A DNA stretch of 64,000 nt from Henricia sp. BOLD:AAB3569 (lineage: Eukaryota; Echinodermata; Asteroidea; Spinulosida; Echinasteridae), in contig JBBELK010000325.1 in assembly GCA_037783545.1 (NCBI GenBank), positions 248,001 to 312,000 on the forward strand. Direction: 5' to 3'. Positions 12,401 to 22,461 of this stretch are shown piece after piece. The notes under the pieces were generated by a model, which saw only the letters and a list, made by a program, of their open reading frames with translations, ran no database searches and had not been told where the DNA came from. How positions within the stretch are numbered: the stretch's first letter is position 1; every line of letters starts with the position of its first letter. The position numbers and the translations under genes were made by a program.

Positions 12401-15205
12401 TCTGTGAACCCTCTTTAGGTTCCGTCGGTCCAGTGACGTGTCCAGCTACAGCTCTGGAGGATTCTTTAGAGGAAGTCGATTCAGATTCAGGTAAGCTAAG
12501 CTGTGTTTTAGGCTCAAAGTAGCTCAGGGACCAGTGTCATAGTAATATACATTGATGGGAAAAAGTATACAAATAATGAATGTTTGATTGCAATAATACA
12601 AATAATTTCATGAGGTAAAGCCGATTGTGAGCAGCTGGCTAGCTCTCGATGAACGTGCCTACTTTCACACGCAATGAGTGGTTCGAGCAGCTCTCCATTC
12701 TTTCTGTACAGCCGTGCCTACTTTTTGCGCGTAACGTGTTGATCAAGTGGATATACCACGGCGTGTCGGTGGATATTCCTTGGCATGTCATAGATGTGCG
12801 CGGTGCGTTATACCAAATAATAAACGACACATGATTGACAACGCACCAATCCGATGACGGGGATTTATTCGGGTGTTTTATAATGAAAACTAATGACCCC
12901 GAGGTGTTGGATCATGGGGACTATCTCCCGAGGTGCCAGTCGAGAAAGATAGTCCCCATTTTTAGCAGATCTTTTGGAACTGGTAGGATTGCCTTGTAGA
13001 GGTACTAGTAGTTACGGTACCTGTTGCTCTCTACCACTCACTGGCTTTTTATCAGTTTAGTTGGAATTTACTTATTTGGTGCAATATTACTATTTATATA
13101 AAAATATCTGCCAGTGTGAAGCATAATAAAACCAAGATGTGTGGGTTTTTATGTTTTTGTTTGTTTCTTTTCCTTACCAGTGGCCGTACACAAAGAGAAG
13201 CCCTTGAGAAAAGTGCTACTCTGAGCCGTGAGGAACCCTCCTTTGCAAGGTAAGATTCAAAGAGCTTTATCACAAAACGTTGTATATCCATTTTTGGTGT
13301 TTTGAGAAAATACAACCTAACTTGAACAAGTGAGAACTCGCCCCTGCTCCTTTTTCCACCACTGTTCTCGCCCCAAGGGAAGTGTCTCGCCCGGGGCCAA
13401 AATGTTCAACCCTGGTCCCGAGCAGGGTTGAACTCGCCCCGGAGAATGAGCAATCTCTGGGGTGGCACGGGGGTGAGACTTGCAAGCAGGGCTCGAAATA
13501 CCCACTGGACCGGTGGACCAAGGCCAGTAATTTAAGCCTCAGTCTAGTGCTTTCTCTACCGTACTAGACCAGTGGTCCAGTGCATTTTTAAACTAACGAA
13601 CAGTAAATCCACGTTCCTTGTGGCTTTGGTCTTGTAAAAATAGCATCAGTCCAGTAAATGATTTAAGCTACTAACCCTGTGGTCTAGCAGATTTTTTTCA
13701 TGAAATTCAAGCCCTGGCAAGTGGGAATTAGAACTTATTTTCACCCCGGCGTCGCCCCAGGGCTTCTCCCGAGAATTTGTCTAGTGGGAAATGGCCTAAT
13801 GAGTAGTGAAAAATAAATATTTTGGAGTTTAGCTAAACGTAGTCATGATCACTAACCGTGCACGCCGTAACTTCCCCATTAAACATACCTTAGCAGCTTG
13901 TTTTCTTATGTTAGTGAACAACACTCTTATCGAACTAGGCATTGTGTAGCAGGTAATCTTTGCCTCCCTTGCCCAAGGACAGAATTTGGTAAGAGAACTT
14001 TTCAATTTCGGGGTGTGCAATCATGGTTACTGAAGCATCCTCTTCCAACAAGCTTAAACACGTTTAAGGAGCACCTCTCCCAAAATCTGTAATTGTTTTG
14101 TGATTGTATTTTAAATTAATTATTCTAGTTTTAATTTATATTTTGTACATATTTTAACTGTTTTGAATTGTTAACTGGGACCTATGGGAGAACAGTTTTT
14201 ATAAACTGAATATAGGTTCCCCAGTATAAATAAGAAATAAATAAATAAAATAATAATTATTACTTGCCCATTATAAGCGCTTAATTTTATGGCAATACAT
14301 TATTTTTACCCCCTTTGCAGAAGCCCACCACTGATTCGGCCACGCAGGGCACAGTCATTCAAAGATACTGCGCTGCTTCCACCACGTGATGTCACATTTG
14401 ATGGTAACTCATCTCTTTTACATTAAAGTTCACAGTAGAATAAAGATGATTTGGAAAGAATTGAGAAGTTGGTTTTAAACCTTGTGTACAAAATATATGA
14501 GACTGGCTAAAAAATTCTTAAGCGTTTCCTCACTTTTGAGGAATACTTGGTTTCAATACCAGAAAGAATTACTACCAATAATACAAATAATGTTCTTATT
14601 GCCTAGCTTTTACCCAGCTTTCGGGTTCGGATCACTCCACACCTATCAAGATATCGGAACCCTTCATGATGTACACGCCAGCGCCGCTAGACAGCACCGA
14701 TGACTCCGACATTCACGCCGATAACGAGGATGTAGTAGATATAGCCAGCACTCCGGTTATTGAGGAAGAGACCTTTGAACAAGAGCTTGAAGAGAAGACG
14801 GAACAGATGCCAATTAGACAAGATGCACCTGTTGCTAACGACGTGACTGGAAATCACGCGAAGGAATCGCTGACTCGTGGTAAACCGGCTAGGGTTGGTA
14901 CCGAGAGGTCTAGGGTCATGACCGTTATTAAACTGACTGTATTCTGTGTGCTGCTCATGCTAAGCGCGATGGCTGCTTTGATGGTTGTGTTGTATGAGAC
15001 GGATCTCATCCCAGCGTTAGACGACGTTCGTAACCATCAATCGGTGAAGGACTTCAGGGAGGTGTATTATCTCATGGCACGTCAGAGTCTTGAAGAAGCG
15101 GTGTATCAGATTGGCGTTGCGTACCAGCGATTGCCGTCGTTTGCTGAATTGAAGGAACGAGTTGGCGTAAGTACAAGTCATGAGAATTTACCAAACGACT
15201 CGTAA
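408..15205 (+). CDS. FRMD3/FRMD5-like FERM-domain membrane protein, complete 12-exon model
   Basis: Exons by splice site and phase: 408-479, 4887-4991, 5722-5764, 6573-6752, 7398-7521, 8293-8380, 8886-9038, 9404-9492, 12419-12490, 13181-13249, 14321-14403, 14607-15205. They sum to 1677 nt (558 aa), and all junctions are in phase with GT-AG ends. Residues 1-285 are a FERM domain (diagnostic strings [24 protein letters not shown]-like [25 protein letters not shown]). About 285-331 is the FERM-adjacent region ([13 protein letters not shown]). Then come an acidic linker and one hydrophobic helix near 464-489 followed by about 70 residues. FRMD3 and FRMD5 share this order and a length of roughly 570-600 aa. 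The family links membrane proteins to cortical actin and signalling. The start ATG (gaATGGCG) gives [13 protein letters not shown], matching the family F1 start. The last exon also contains a strong internal donor at 15167 (GGC/gtaagt), so a further 3' exon is possible. Which of FRMD3 or FRMD5 is closer was not resolved. Confidence 0.9.
518..1358. mobile_element. Foldback (long-TIR) DNA transposon, Mutator-like by 9-bp target duplication
   Basis: Two near-perfect inverted arms of about 403 bp (527-929 and 947-1349) surround a 17-bp spacer. Outer ends are tagctaagataatctcagc and its complement. Immediately outside both ends is the same 9-mer acggtagtg (518-526 and 1350-1358), an exact target-site duplication. 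I noticed only one mismatch between arms on reading (cttggggg versus cttgaggg near 729/1145). No transposase ORF is present, so it is non-autonomous. Nine-base duplications and very long TIRs are typical of Mutator-like elements; that class assignment is inference. It lies in intron 1 of the FRMD-like gene. Confidence 0.88.
1723..2150. repeat. Three-unit tandem repeat with long poly-C tract
   Basis: Units begin with ctcttacctggaataatc at 1723, 1870 and 2056. Each contains cggcacgagagggatattta, an A-run, ggtaaataaagtctggaaa and agagggcgttct. The first two also contain tctccgcgtcgccgctcctc. Unit 2 is longer because of C-runs between about 1969 and 2015. All copies are in direct orientation. No protein is supported. 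Confidence 0.85.
2151..4771. other. Intron 1 of FRMD-like gene: AT-rich, no gene seen
   Basis: Beyond the tandem repeat the intron is AT-rich with scattered homopolymers and many tacatgta motifs. Short ORFs here have no recognisable domain and no splice-compatible extension. I see nothing functional. Confidence 0.5.
4772..4848 (+). pseudogene. Partial upstream duplicate of FRMD exon 2 with intact acceptor
   Basis: The 3' splice region (ttgttacag) and the first 60 or so bases of exon 2 occur twice: here and at 4868-4944, about 97 bp apart. The copy reads [20 protein letters not shown], with a 9-bp insertion relative to exon 2, and it stops resembling the exon after 'aatctag'. No good donor follows (gtttat), so splicing into this copy should not yield a normal transcript. 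The downstream copy continues into [11 protein letters not shown] and is the real exon. Confidence 0.75.
4887..9492 (+). CDS. FRMD-like gene, exons 2-8: body of the FERM domain
   Basis: Exons 2-3 finish F1 ([46 protein letters not shown]). Exon 4 spans the F1-F2 link ([18 protein letters not shown]) and the F2 helices ([29 protein letters not shown]). Exon 5 carries [16 protein letters not shown] and [14 protein letters not shown]. Exon 6 has [10 protein letters not shown]. Exons 7-8 form the F3 PH-like lobe ([31 protein letters not shown]) and end with the C-terminal helix [15 protein letters not shown]. All are typical FERM signatures in the correct order. F3 of such domains usually binds short peptide motifs or phosphoinositides; no specific ligand can be read here. 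Confidence 0.92.
6330..6540. repeat. Palindromic MITE, 'tgggagtca' family, copy 1
   Basis: The ends include tttgggagtcaaattatgac and its complement (cgactcccaa). Internal inverted segments are gcgtgcgtgttgtgtgt with acacacaacgcgcgcacaca and ggcgtaacg with cgcgttacgc. Related copies lie at 11900-12065 and 41754-41968. Flanking gagcacttgcata is shared in inverted orientation with the third copy (gtatgcaagtgctc), so the element extends beyond the gggagtc box. It has no coding capacity. Confidence 0.75.
7862..7938. repeat. Small hairpin in FRMD intron
   Basis: agtccattattatttctgtc is matched in inverted orientation by gacacgaaacaataatggac, with a spacer of roughly 25 bp that itself contains inverted 'gagcgtgc / tttagctca'-like pieces. 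It is probably a MITE relic. Confidence 0.5.
8402..8755. repeat. G-rich minisatellite, about 20-bp unit, in FRMD intron
   Basis: Tandem variants of attgattgtttgatcggggg, shifting into ttttgatgggttgatcgggg in the right half. The array fills most of the intron between exons 6 and 7, starting about 20 bp after the donor at 8381 and ending about 130 bp before exon 7. The complementary strand reads as Pro/Asn/Ser repeats, but that is a by-product of the repeat and not a gene. Confidence 0.9.
9661..9965. repeat. Dispersed element, family shared with 16826-17124
   Basis: Segments tttacggtgacgtcatgctt, caccattttgagtgtcattt, catgacccacgtggccagag and gcacattggttgcac recur in the same order at 16826-17124. 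The other copy keeps complementary ends (attgattgctttccg / cacggaaagcaatcaat), so this is a degraded MITE. Confidence 0.6.
10268..10417. repeat. Dispersed repeat shared with 29476-29635
   Basis: Both copies contain ttcccttttgttaacgcacc, gaaaggaattccttggatgt, ttgagacac and catatcgtgctgcatat in direct orientation, with C-rich variable pieces between. No ORF is supported. Confidence 0.65.
11900..12065. repeat. Palindromic MITE, 'tgggagtca' family, copy 2
   Basis: It shares gaagcgatgtgcgtgcgcgt, gtgtctctggtgggcgtaac, ccaatgggagcc and the right end gactcccaaaatgacg with the copies at 6330 and 41754. The left end is degraded. Confidence 0.7.
12419..14403 (+). CDS. FRMD-like gene, exons 9-11: FERM-adjacent (FA) region and linker
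   Basis: Exon 9 (12419-12490) reads [20 protein letters not shown]. Exon 10 (13181-13249) reads [20 protein letters not shown]. Exon 11 (14321-14403) reads [20 protein letters not shown]. The Gly/Phe/Arg-rich [10 protein letters not shown] core followed by a Lys/Arg-rich stretch is the FERM-adjacent segment, which in this superfamily is a regulatory phosphorylation region. Serines in basic context (RRSS, RAQSF) fit that role by analogy only. Phases (1+69+2, 1+66+2, 1+81+1 nt) agree with the flanking exons. Confidence 0.85.
12909..12961. repeat. Hairpin in FRMD intron 9
   Basis: atggggactatct is followed after a short spacer by agatagtccccat, a perfect 13-bp stem. No further role can be read. 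Confidence 0.6.
13490..13700. repeat. Short dispersed repeat with 'ccactggacc' inverted motifs
   Basis: cccactggaccggtggacca and agaccagtggtccagtgcat are inverted partners. A related piece is at about 34628-34705 (cggtctagt...ccaatatggtccactgg). It is likely a small MITE family in introns and intergenic DNA. Confidence 0.45.
14607..15205 (+). CDS. FRMD-like gene, terminal exon with transmembrane helix
   Basis: Acceptor gcctag ends at 14606. That acceptor, rather than the nearby acccag, is needed to keep phase after exon 11. The exon encodes a Ser/Thr/Asp/Glu-rich linker ([20 protein letters not shown]), a basic stretch, then a hydrophobic helix ([20 protein letters not shown]) and about 70 residues up to a TAA at 15203-15205. 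A C-terminal helix is characteristic of FRMD3/FRMD5 among FERM proteins. A possible poly(A) signal AATAAA lies near 15584. Confidence 0.85.
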
Positions 15206-16825
15206 AATGAAGATTTGTCTTTTTTTTTAAAGGTTATTCATAAATACCTTAGACAGTTTCTGCACTTATTAGCTGAGAGTAAGTCACATGACTAGTCTTG
15301 AATGGACGATAAAGGCCCGGCCAGTCTTAAACAATTTTTTAGCCTGGGCCGCAGCTGCGCCCTTGTCAGTTTTAGGGTGTACGGAACACGCAAACATACA
15401 CAAAAACTGCACAAGCCCAAAAGCAAATTTGATGCGCGCGATCGAACAAAAAGAACTTGATGCACAGCACTATGAGTAACGCACACTACGCATGTAGGAA
15501 AATATTAGGCGAAACTGCGACATTTAATGCTGGAGAATTTTGGGAGTTTTACTGATTTACATAAAAAGGTATTTATGAATGGGAATAAAAGTGTGTTTTG
15601 CCAGTCGTAAACTGTATGTTTAATACCGGCTGGGGACCTGGAGGCTGTAATAACCCGAGCCGTAAGGCGAGGGCCAATAATATTAGCCTCCAAATCCCTA
15701 ACGCGCTAACCCTTTGTAAGTTTGTCACAGGTTCAGCGAGTTGCAATGGATTTGGGTACTTGAGACACATTGCAAGTCTTTGTGAAATCGTCACTGGTCA
15801 TTGGGCTCTTGAATTCTTCAATTAAACCATCTCAGCTCCATGGGGAGCATGCATCCCCAGCTGCCTGTTAGGCACTCATTAGTCCGAAGTCCGAAACCCT
15901 TCCCCAGCGGCCGGACTTTTTAGGCGCAAAGCATAGGGCGCACTACATGCCCAATACAATTACAACATGACCAGAAGGCCGCTGCCATTTTTGAAACGGC
16001 AATGGAGGAACGATATTTCTGGAACTTGCAGAATGATCGTCGCCTCTTGGCCAGATGGATGAAGATTTCTGGATACTAAAGGAACGTGTTTTGGAAAAGG
16101 TATGAGTTCCTCTGCATCTGTTGAGTACTGTGCAACCTCCCTAGGTACCCTAACTTTGGAAATCTCTGTCCTGGGTGGGAGGAAAATGTAGCAAATTCGC
16201 TACAAAAAAAGTCTGGCCGCTGGGGAAGGATCTACCGCTCTGGCCGTCACACATGAAATGTGTGCATTCAGAGGCATTCGGGCTAGGCACTCACGAGCTA
16301 ATCAAACACACAACACGTCTGTACCCATTTGCTCCTGGGTGGAGGCAACTTATGGCAAAGTGCCTTTCTCAAGGGCACATGTACCATAGGCTGGCTTGGA
16401 TTGAACGACGTAGTGTAGTTTTTGCACATTGCTGCTTATGAATTTTAGATATGATGGGAATTTATTGATTTTTTTATGACATAAATTCAGAATGAACAAG
16501 TAAATTTTAGCCACGACATTAGTGCTGCTTGTTTAAATCAGTGATGTAATTTTTTGGAGCAGTTGCATATATTTTGCAGTGGGGGAAATTAAAACTAATT
16601 TTATTGTTGAACATATTTAATGAAATAGACTTTAACCTTGTGATAGAACTTTTAATAATTATGTGGTATTTACTTGTGTGCAAATTAGCAATATGAGGCC
16701 AGTTTTTACTTCTATTATGATGTACATGTACGTGTACATAAAGGTACGTGTAGTTTTATATTTTGACTTGCACAATGATGGCACCGTTCATCTATGAGCA
16801 AGTTCGATTCACAACCATAGATGAC

Positions 16826-17124
16826 TATTGATTGCTTTCCGGTGACGTCACCCCTTCCATCCACCATTTTGGTTGTCATTTTTCATGACCCACGTGGCTC
16901 GAGTGATAACCGGCCAAAAAAGCAATAAAAGCGCATTGGTTGCACTTTCCTCTGTAACTTAACCTTGCTTTGTGTTGTTGCGCCATGGCTGTTGTATCGA
17001 TAAAGATAAAAATTGTATTTCTATAGTCTAAAAATCGTGTTCATGTGCATCTATTGGCGCGCGCTTGACTGTTGACCACCAAACATTCCCGGATGTTCTA
17101 CGTCACGGAAAGCAATCAATAGTT
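16826..17124. repeat. MITE with attgattgctttccg termini
   Basis: The ends are inverted complements: ctattgattgctttccg with cggaaagcaatcaatag, an 17-bp match. The interior resembles 9661-9965. Length is about 300 bp with no coding capacity. The TIR and short length support a non-autonomous DNA transposon. Confidence 0.75.
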
Positions 17125-18275
17125 GGACTATTTCCAACCAAATGCAGTCTAGTCGACGATGGTTAGTCGTGTCTGGTCGATCATTTGGAACCAGCCCACA
17201 GGGCACAGTCACGCTGGTCACTGGTACTCATCAGGCATTGAGTTGATGCAGCGTTTTACACGGAAACCATTGACTAACTAAAGGCATTCGCACTTGAACA
17301 TTAGTGTTCATGTGTGTTGCGAGGATGACATTGACCAGTGGTTGACTCTAGTTGTCGATCAAACTTACTCTATATCTGTACTAGCTTGAAGTGTAACATT
17401 TCTTAGATGATGCACTTCCTTAAAATTTGAATTAGGCATGTCCTGGGCTTTCCCGACGTAATTTATTGACATGCTCGATGCTTTGTTGAGATTTGTTGCT
17501 AGTTGGACTCGAACCTAATCCAACTGCCTCTGACGCCCACAGGTTCTCTAAAAATTAATCTGACATGAACAAGTCGCCGTGTCAGATTCGTTTCAGAGAG
17601 CCTGTGAGCATCAGAGGCAGTCGGACTAACTCGAACCCACAACATGTAATGATGTCATTAAGATTCTATTTTTAGAAGAACATTTGTCTTGCTATATTTA
17701 TATGAAATGACGAAACTATTTGATAATGGTTGGGAAAATTGTAATAGTAATATTATATTAAAGATAACTGGTCTTAAAAATAGACTCATGAAATTTTCCA
17801 AAAATGTCTGGTTTTTTTGCCTTTTTTTGTGATTTCGTCATAATATAATATTTCTGTTCTTGGTATAATAATGCACATCTGACGAGTTGGTTGTTACTCG
17901 TCAGATATGGCTCATATCATTTAATTTAGAAAACATAATAGGACATTATTGGGAAAGTTTCCTCCGAGTCCTATTTTTTGTGAACAGTATATTTTACAAA
18001 GCAAAATTCGACAGATCAGAGTTCATACTTTGTGCGATTCAGTAAGTTTAGGTTTAATCCGTAATCTTGTGTACAATTTATTGTGGCAAACTGTGCTCGT
18101 GTATTTGTGAAATATAATTCTGTACTTCTTGGAGATGGAAAAATTATTTTGTGAGATATTTTTCTGTTCAACTGTTCAAAGATAAAATTTGTGCACGGTA
18201 TTGTTTATAAATGGTATGAAGTAGGAAACTTTCTGTAGTTTGGTTCATTGCCAGGATGGCCAGGACAGCAGACTA

Positions 18276-18415
18276 TAGACACTTTGCACCGGCAGCCATG
18301 ACAGGGGACAGGTTTTCATATTTAAATGTGTGACATCCACAAAGTGGCCTACTTGTGCATGCAACCGGGGAGAATGTGACTGCACACTGTCATGGCAGCC
18401 CGTGCAAGGGGTCTA
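18276..18415. repeat. MITE, 'tagaccctttgcac' family, copy a
   Basis: The ends are tagacactttgcaccggcag and its inverted partner (cccgtgcaaggggtcta). The second box is gccatgacaggggacag, with ctgcacactgtcatggc opposite. The central 'ttttcatatttaaatg' is shared by the copies at 40761, 41290, 41964, 50530 and 55303. Confidence 0.8.
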
Positions 18416-19185
18416 TTTGTCAGGGCAAGATCAAATAGCCATTCTTCGGCCAGTTTTCCGGAAACAATGGCAGCGCCCGTACTGGAAGGCATTGCTGCAA
18501 TTGCCGTTCATTGTGAAGTTCTTATCCGGATTCCAGATGGTTGTATTTCTTGTTCTATAACAATGTACAAGTTGCATTTTGTTAAGTTCAATAGTGAGGT
18601 TACCGTCGCACACAGTTAGGCAAAAGGAGGAATTTTAATGTATTTTGCATCATCAGTATGTGTGTACTTGTGGTATCTACAAAAATCTTCTCAGCGCAGT
18701 TTTGTCAACACTAATAGCAATGCTTCTACACCTTAGTGAAAAACGGACAGCGAAGGGTAAAGATTTTGTGATTTAGCTAAACATAGTTATGATCACTAAC
18801 TGTGCACGCTGCAACCTCACTATTATATTTTCTTTGGTATCTACTTCTGCTTTATGGTTGGTTGACATAAAGATCCTGAGCAAACAGTTAAAGTGTTAAA
18901 AATGGAAGACAAAACCAAGGTGGGACATAGTCGGCCTCCTTGGCATACACATTCTTGTTTGTCAAATTTTGTGGTGTGGCAAACAAAATCAATACAATGT
19001 ATTGCGGTTAATTCTATCGTAAGTCCATAAAAATAAATTGTGACTCGCTTTACCAAAATGAGCTGGATGTTGCATGCACATTTTGCAACTATGACTAGAA
19101 ATCAGCAGTGGATCCAGGCTCATTCAAATACGAAAATACAAAAGAAATTATGGGCGGCAGCTGGAAATTGAAGGCAGTATCGGGT

Positions 19186-19760
19186 TACTGAGTGGAGGCG
19201 TGGTGGTCTTGTGGATAACACGTCAGACTTTCGGTCGAGAAGTCCATGGTTCGAAGCCTGGTCATTGCACCGCGTTGTGTTCTTGGACAAGATACTTCAC
19301 TCCACGTTGTCTCTCTTTACCCAGGGCCCAATTGCATAGAGCTGCTTAAGCGCTAGCTGAAAACGTGTGCTTACTGTAGCAGAAAAGTTGTGCTAACGTT
19401 AAGGCTATTTCACGGCCGCGGCGTGCTTAAGCACACGCGCGCTTGGAAACCACCATTGTTGCGTCACTATCTTAAGCAAAATTTGGCTCTGCGGTTAAGC
19501 AGGTTTTCAGTTGCTTACCGTTAACAATGTCTATGAAATAGCCTGACGCTCAGTTAACAGAAAATGGGCTGTTAAACAGCTCTATGAAATTAGGCCCATG
19601 TGTATAAATGGGTACCAGCAAATACGGTTGGGGAAACGCAACTAATTGCTGGGGGTAGACCTGCGATGGACTGGCATCCCATCAAGGAGGAGTAGCAATG
19701 CTCCTAGTCACTCCATGCCACAGAAACCGGCAATGGGCCGACATGGGCTCGTAAACGTCA
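19186..19760 (+). repeat. tRNA-derived SINE interrupted by a MITE (19326-19600)
   Basis: A tRNA-like head with A-box (tggtcttgtggataacac) and B-box (atggttcgaagcctgg) lies at about 19200-19265. The body is broken by an element whose ends are inverted: gggcccaattgcatagagct and agctctatgaaattaggccc. The SINE body resumes at tgtgtataaatgggtacc and ends with ggtagcaatgctcc-like sequence also seen near 62650. The inserted MITE has the 'cttaagc' inverted pieces common to this family. Confidence 0.65.
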
Positions 19761-20383
19761 TACATATCGGGTCACTGTGCGAAATTTACGTTGTTTTTTC
19801 ATATTTTATGATCTTTGATCACTGATTTCTAGTTATTCTACCCAAAAATTCGGCCATGCGACATCTCATTTTTGTACAGCATTTGACATGATTCAACAAG
19901 TTATTCAGTGAGAGCTGCCATGACAGTAGTTTAACCTCTACTACAAAAAAATAGTTGGTTTTTAAATAGTGCATTATGTGTATTATAATATGAATCTCAG
20001 TGATGTATATACTCAATGTTATACATTTTGTGTACGGTAATCTGTGTATATATTTTTTTCTTTCATTGTGCAATGTTGCAATATATACCTTTGTGTTATC
20101 GGTGAAATTAGTTGTCTGACGTTCCAACCTAAGCATGCAGAGTTGTCTTCAAAAGCAAAATCATAAGACTCTGCCAGGGTTTGGAACTTGAGGCCGCTAA
20201 GTCCTACTGGTTGGTAAACTAAGCAGTTTGCAATAACTTGTGTGTTAATTGTCTGGACTAATTTAGGCAGTCATTCATTTTAGTGACTTGATTACCATGA
20301 TGAGTAACAACATGCTTTGTTATAGGAATGTTCTGATAAGAATAGTATAGGATTTGGTTTATGGAAGATCCCTTTGCAAAGTT

Positions 20384-20726
20384 AAGGAGCGTGTTCAGAT
20401 TTTTCCAGAAGTGGATTTTGGTCTAACCTAACAATCACATAAAATACCTCCACAAAATACTATCCATGGGAAGAAAACAGGAAATTTGCAATCTCCAATT
20501 TGGATGTGGAAGCAGAAAGGTTGGTGTAATCACTGCACTGCTTTATGAAACTTAATAAATTAGTTTACAAAACATTGGTGTTTTTTTAATGATATCCTTC
20601 AAATACGAATTGAGAGCGGAAAATTTCAAAATGATAATGAGAAAAATATGATAAATTATATGGTATCAACATCTCAAAACCCATGGGGAAAATGGGGCTC
20701 ACAAATGTGATCCGGACACGCTCCTT
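20384..20726. repeat. TTAA-flanked MITE, 'gttcagatttttccag' family, copy 1
   Basis: The ends are aaggagcgtg and cacgctcctt. Interior blocks ttcagatttttccagaa, aaaatacctcc, ccatgggaagaaaacag, caatttggatgtggaagc and gagaaaaatatga recur at 36126-36440 and 59924-60275. Partial copies are at 30832-30890 and, inverted, 49975-50098. A TTAA sits at the left edge of most copies, which suggests a piggyBac-type mobiliser. Confidence 0.75.
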
Positions 20727-21059
20727 CAAGTTGGGTTGCAAATGTTTGCATAAAATTCTTGACCCTCCATTTTGAGTGCAGTTCCTGAGCCATATCAGGA
20801 TGTTCACAAACAAACTGATTCCATGAATTTAGCGAGTTTGCAATAAAGCGTATATCAGAAAGTTACGTCCGTTTCTTTTCCTTGTGTAACTTATTAGCGG
20901 AGTCGTAAAAACTCTAGTCGACACGACTCGCACGCGTGAGATTCTGGCCTACAATACTGGTCCTGGACAATAAGCCCAATTTTCTCATTTTTCTTTAACA
21001 CATTTAACACTCAAAACGGAGACTACAATTTTTTTTCTGGATCTTTTAAAACAAAGTAA

Positions 21060-21160
21060 CGAGTATTGCACAAAATCTGTCAAATTGGAATCTAACCAGG
21101 GACATTCATAACAGAAATCTATCGCTCTAACCACTACACCAAACGAACTCGCTGCAAGCT
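21060..21160 (-). repeat. tRNA-like SINE head on the minus strand
   Basis: Read on the complement, tggtgtagtggttagagcg (A-box like) is followed about 30 nt later by ggttagattcc (B-box like). The flanks show no second tRNA half that folds well. It is most likely a SINE promoter remnant. Confidence 0.5.
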
Positions 21161-21445
21161 TATCACTTCTTAATGAATTCAACCCTAAACCTGACACCTG
21201 ACACCTAACCCTTTACCCCTACCCTAGTCTCTTCCCAAGACGTTCTCATATGGTCTGTAATAACAACGAATAATGCTCGAGGACCATTATTGTAGGTCAG
21301 AATCTCATACACTAGCAACATGATTCGACTATAGAGTACCTCGAACGACGGGTAATTATCAGTCGTACGAGGGACTCAAGTCGACCAATCGTACTTCCCG
21401 GAGTGAGGGTGTATAGAAACATTCTACGACATGATAAGTTGGTAA

Positions 21446-21478
21446 TACCATGGAGGAAGGTTTCCTTCCTCCATGGTA
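21446..21478. repeat. Perfect hairpin, 15-bp stem, 3-nt loop
   Basis: taccatggaggaagg, loop ttt, ccttcctccatggta. The outer bases continue with partial symmetry (gtaa / aatac). It lies about 1 kb upstream of GPCR-1. Function unknown. Confidence 0.7.
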
Positions 21479-22461
21479 ATACAGTACATGTAATTTTTGT
21501 TATAGTCCGAAGGCATGTGGGCACCATTAGAAAATGCCACGTAGCTAGTTATCTTAGACACTAAAAACAAGAAAAACATGACGTTCACCCAAAACAATAT
21601 GAGCGGACCTCGAGCTCTAGATTGGGAGTGGGTTCGTTTGAAACCCCCACCCCCACCCCACCAAACGTTAAGCCAGATGTTCAGTTTAAGAAGCCAGTGG
21701 TTTGGCCACGCTGTTTGAACGGAACGCAGTAAGCAAACATCGCCCGATCGAACGCATGAAAATAACAGACGCCACTGGTCATCGACCACAAGACAATATC
21801 GCGACCAGAAGAACAATGTCGATCCGTTTGAATATTTCACGACATTTGTACAGAATTTGACGTAAGCGATTCCAGTGTAGTTTTTACAGCGCATGGAATT
21901 TTATACTAGCATCCATAAAGCATGTACCGGTATATTTTGCGTTTAATTCGACGCCCGGCTTCATCCAGGAGCGACGAATTGGTGGCACTTGTCCCGAGTC
22001 CAGAAGTCGACACACTTCGTTGGCGCGAAATAGATTAATTGATGTTAATTTATATCGAAGATTAATGGTGATAGTCTTTATCAGGAAACTGCCCAACACT
22101 GAGCAGTTATATGAGGGGTTCTTCCGCAAACCCAGCGACTAAGTGACATTTTCTAACGAGATACATGCATCTGTTTTGGCTTACAAATCTTCATAGAACT
22201 AACAATCTCTGTTCATGTAACGATACAACACAACTGCTAACTCGGGCTAGACATTCCACCCAAGCCTTATTCATCGAGGCAATATGTCGCCAAAGTGTCG
22301 CGTGTTATGCTGCTACTAGAGAAAGAATAACTCGGCAGCTGACGCCATTTTAAGTGAGACATGTTTCTTCAGCCTGCCCCCCAAATTGCTGGTTTTAAAT
22401 TCTCGCCAGATATGAGATAGGCTTGTGCCGTGTCGTTACCAATACGTCAAGTTAATTCCCC

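Larger units (their letters stand above)
15206..22461. other. Intergenic region between the FRMD-like gene and GPCR-1: repeats only
   Basis: No gene is recognised. It holds a MITE at 16826-17124, an imperfect palindrome at about 17503-17635 (aactgcctctgacgcccaca against gagcatcagaggcagtcgga), the 'tagaccctttgcac' MITE at 18276-18415, a SINE with an inserted MITE at 19186-19760, a TTAA MITE at 20384-20726, a tRNA-like SINE head on the minus strand near 21060-21160, and a hairpin at 21446-21478. Confidence 0.6.
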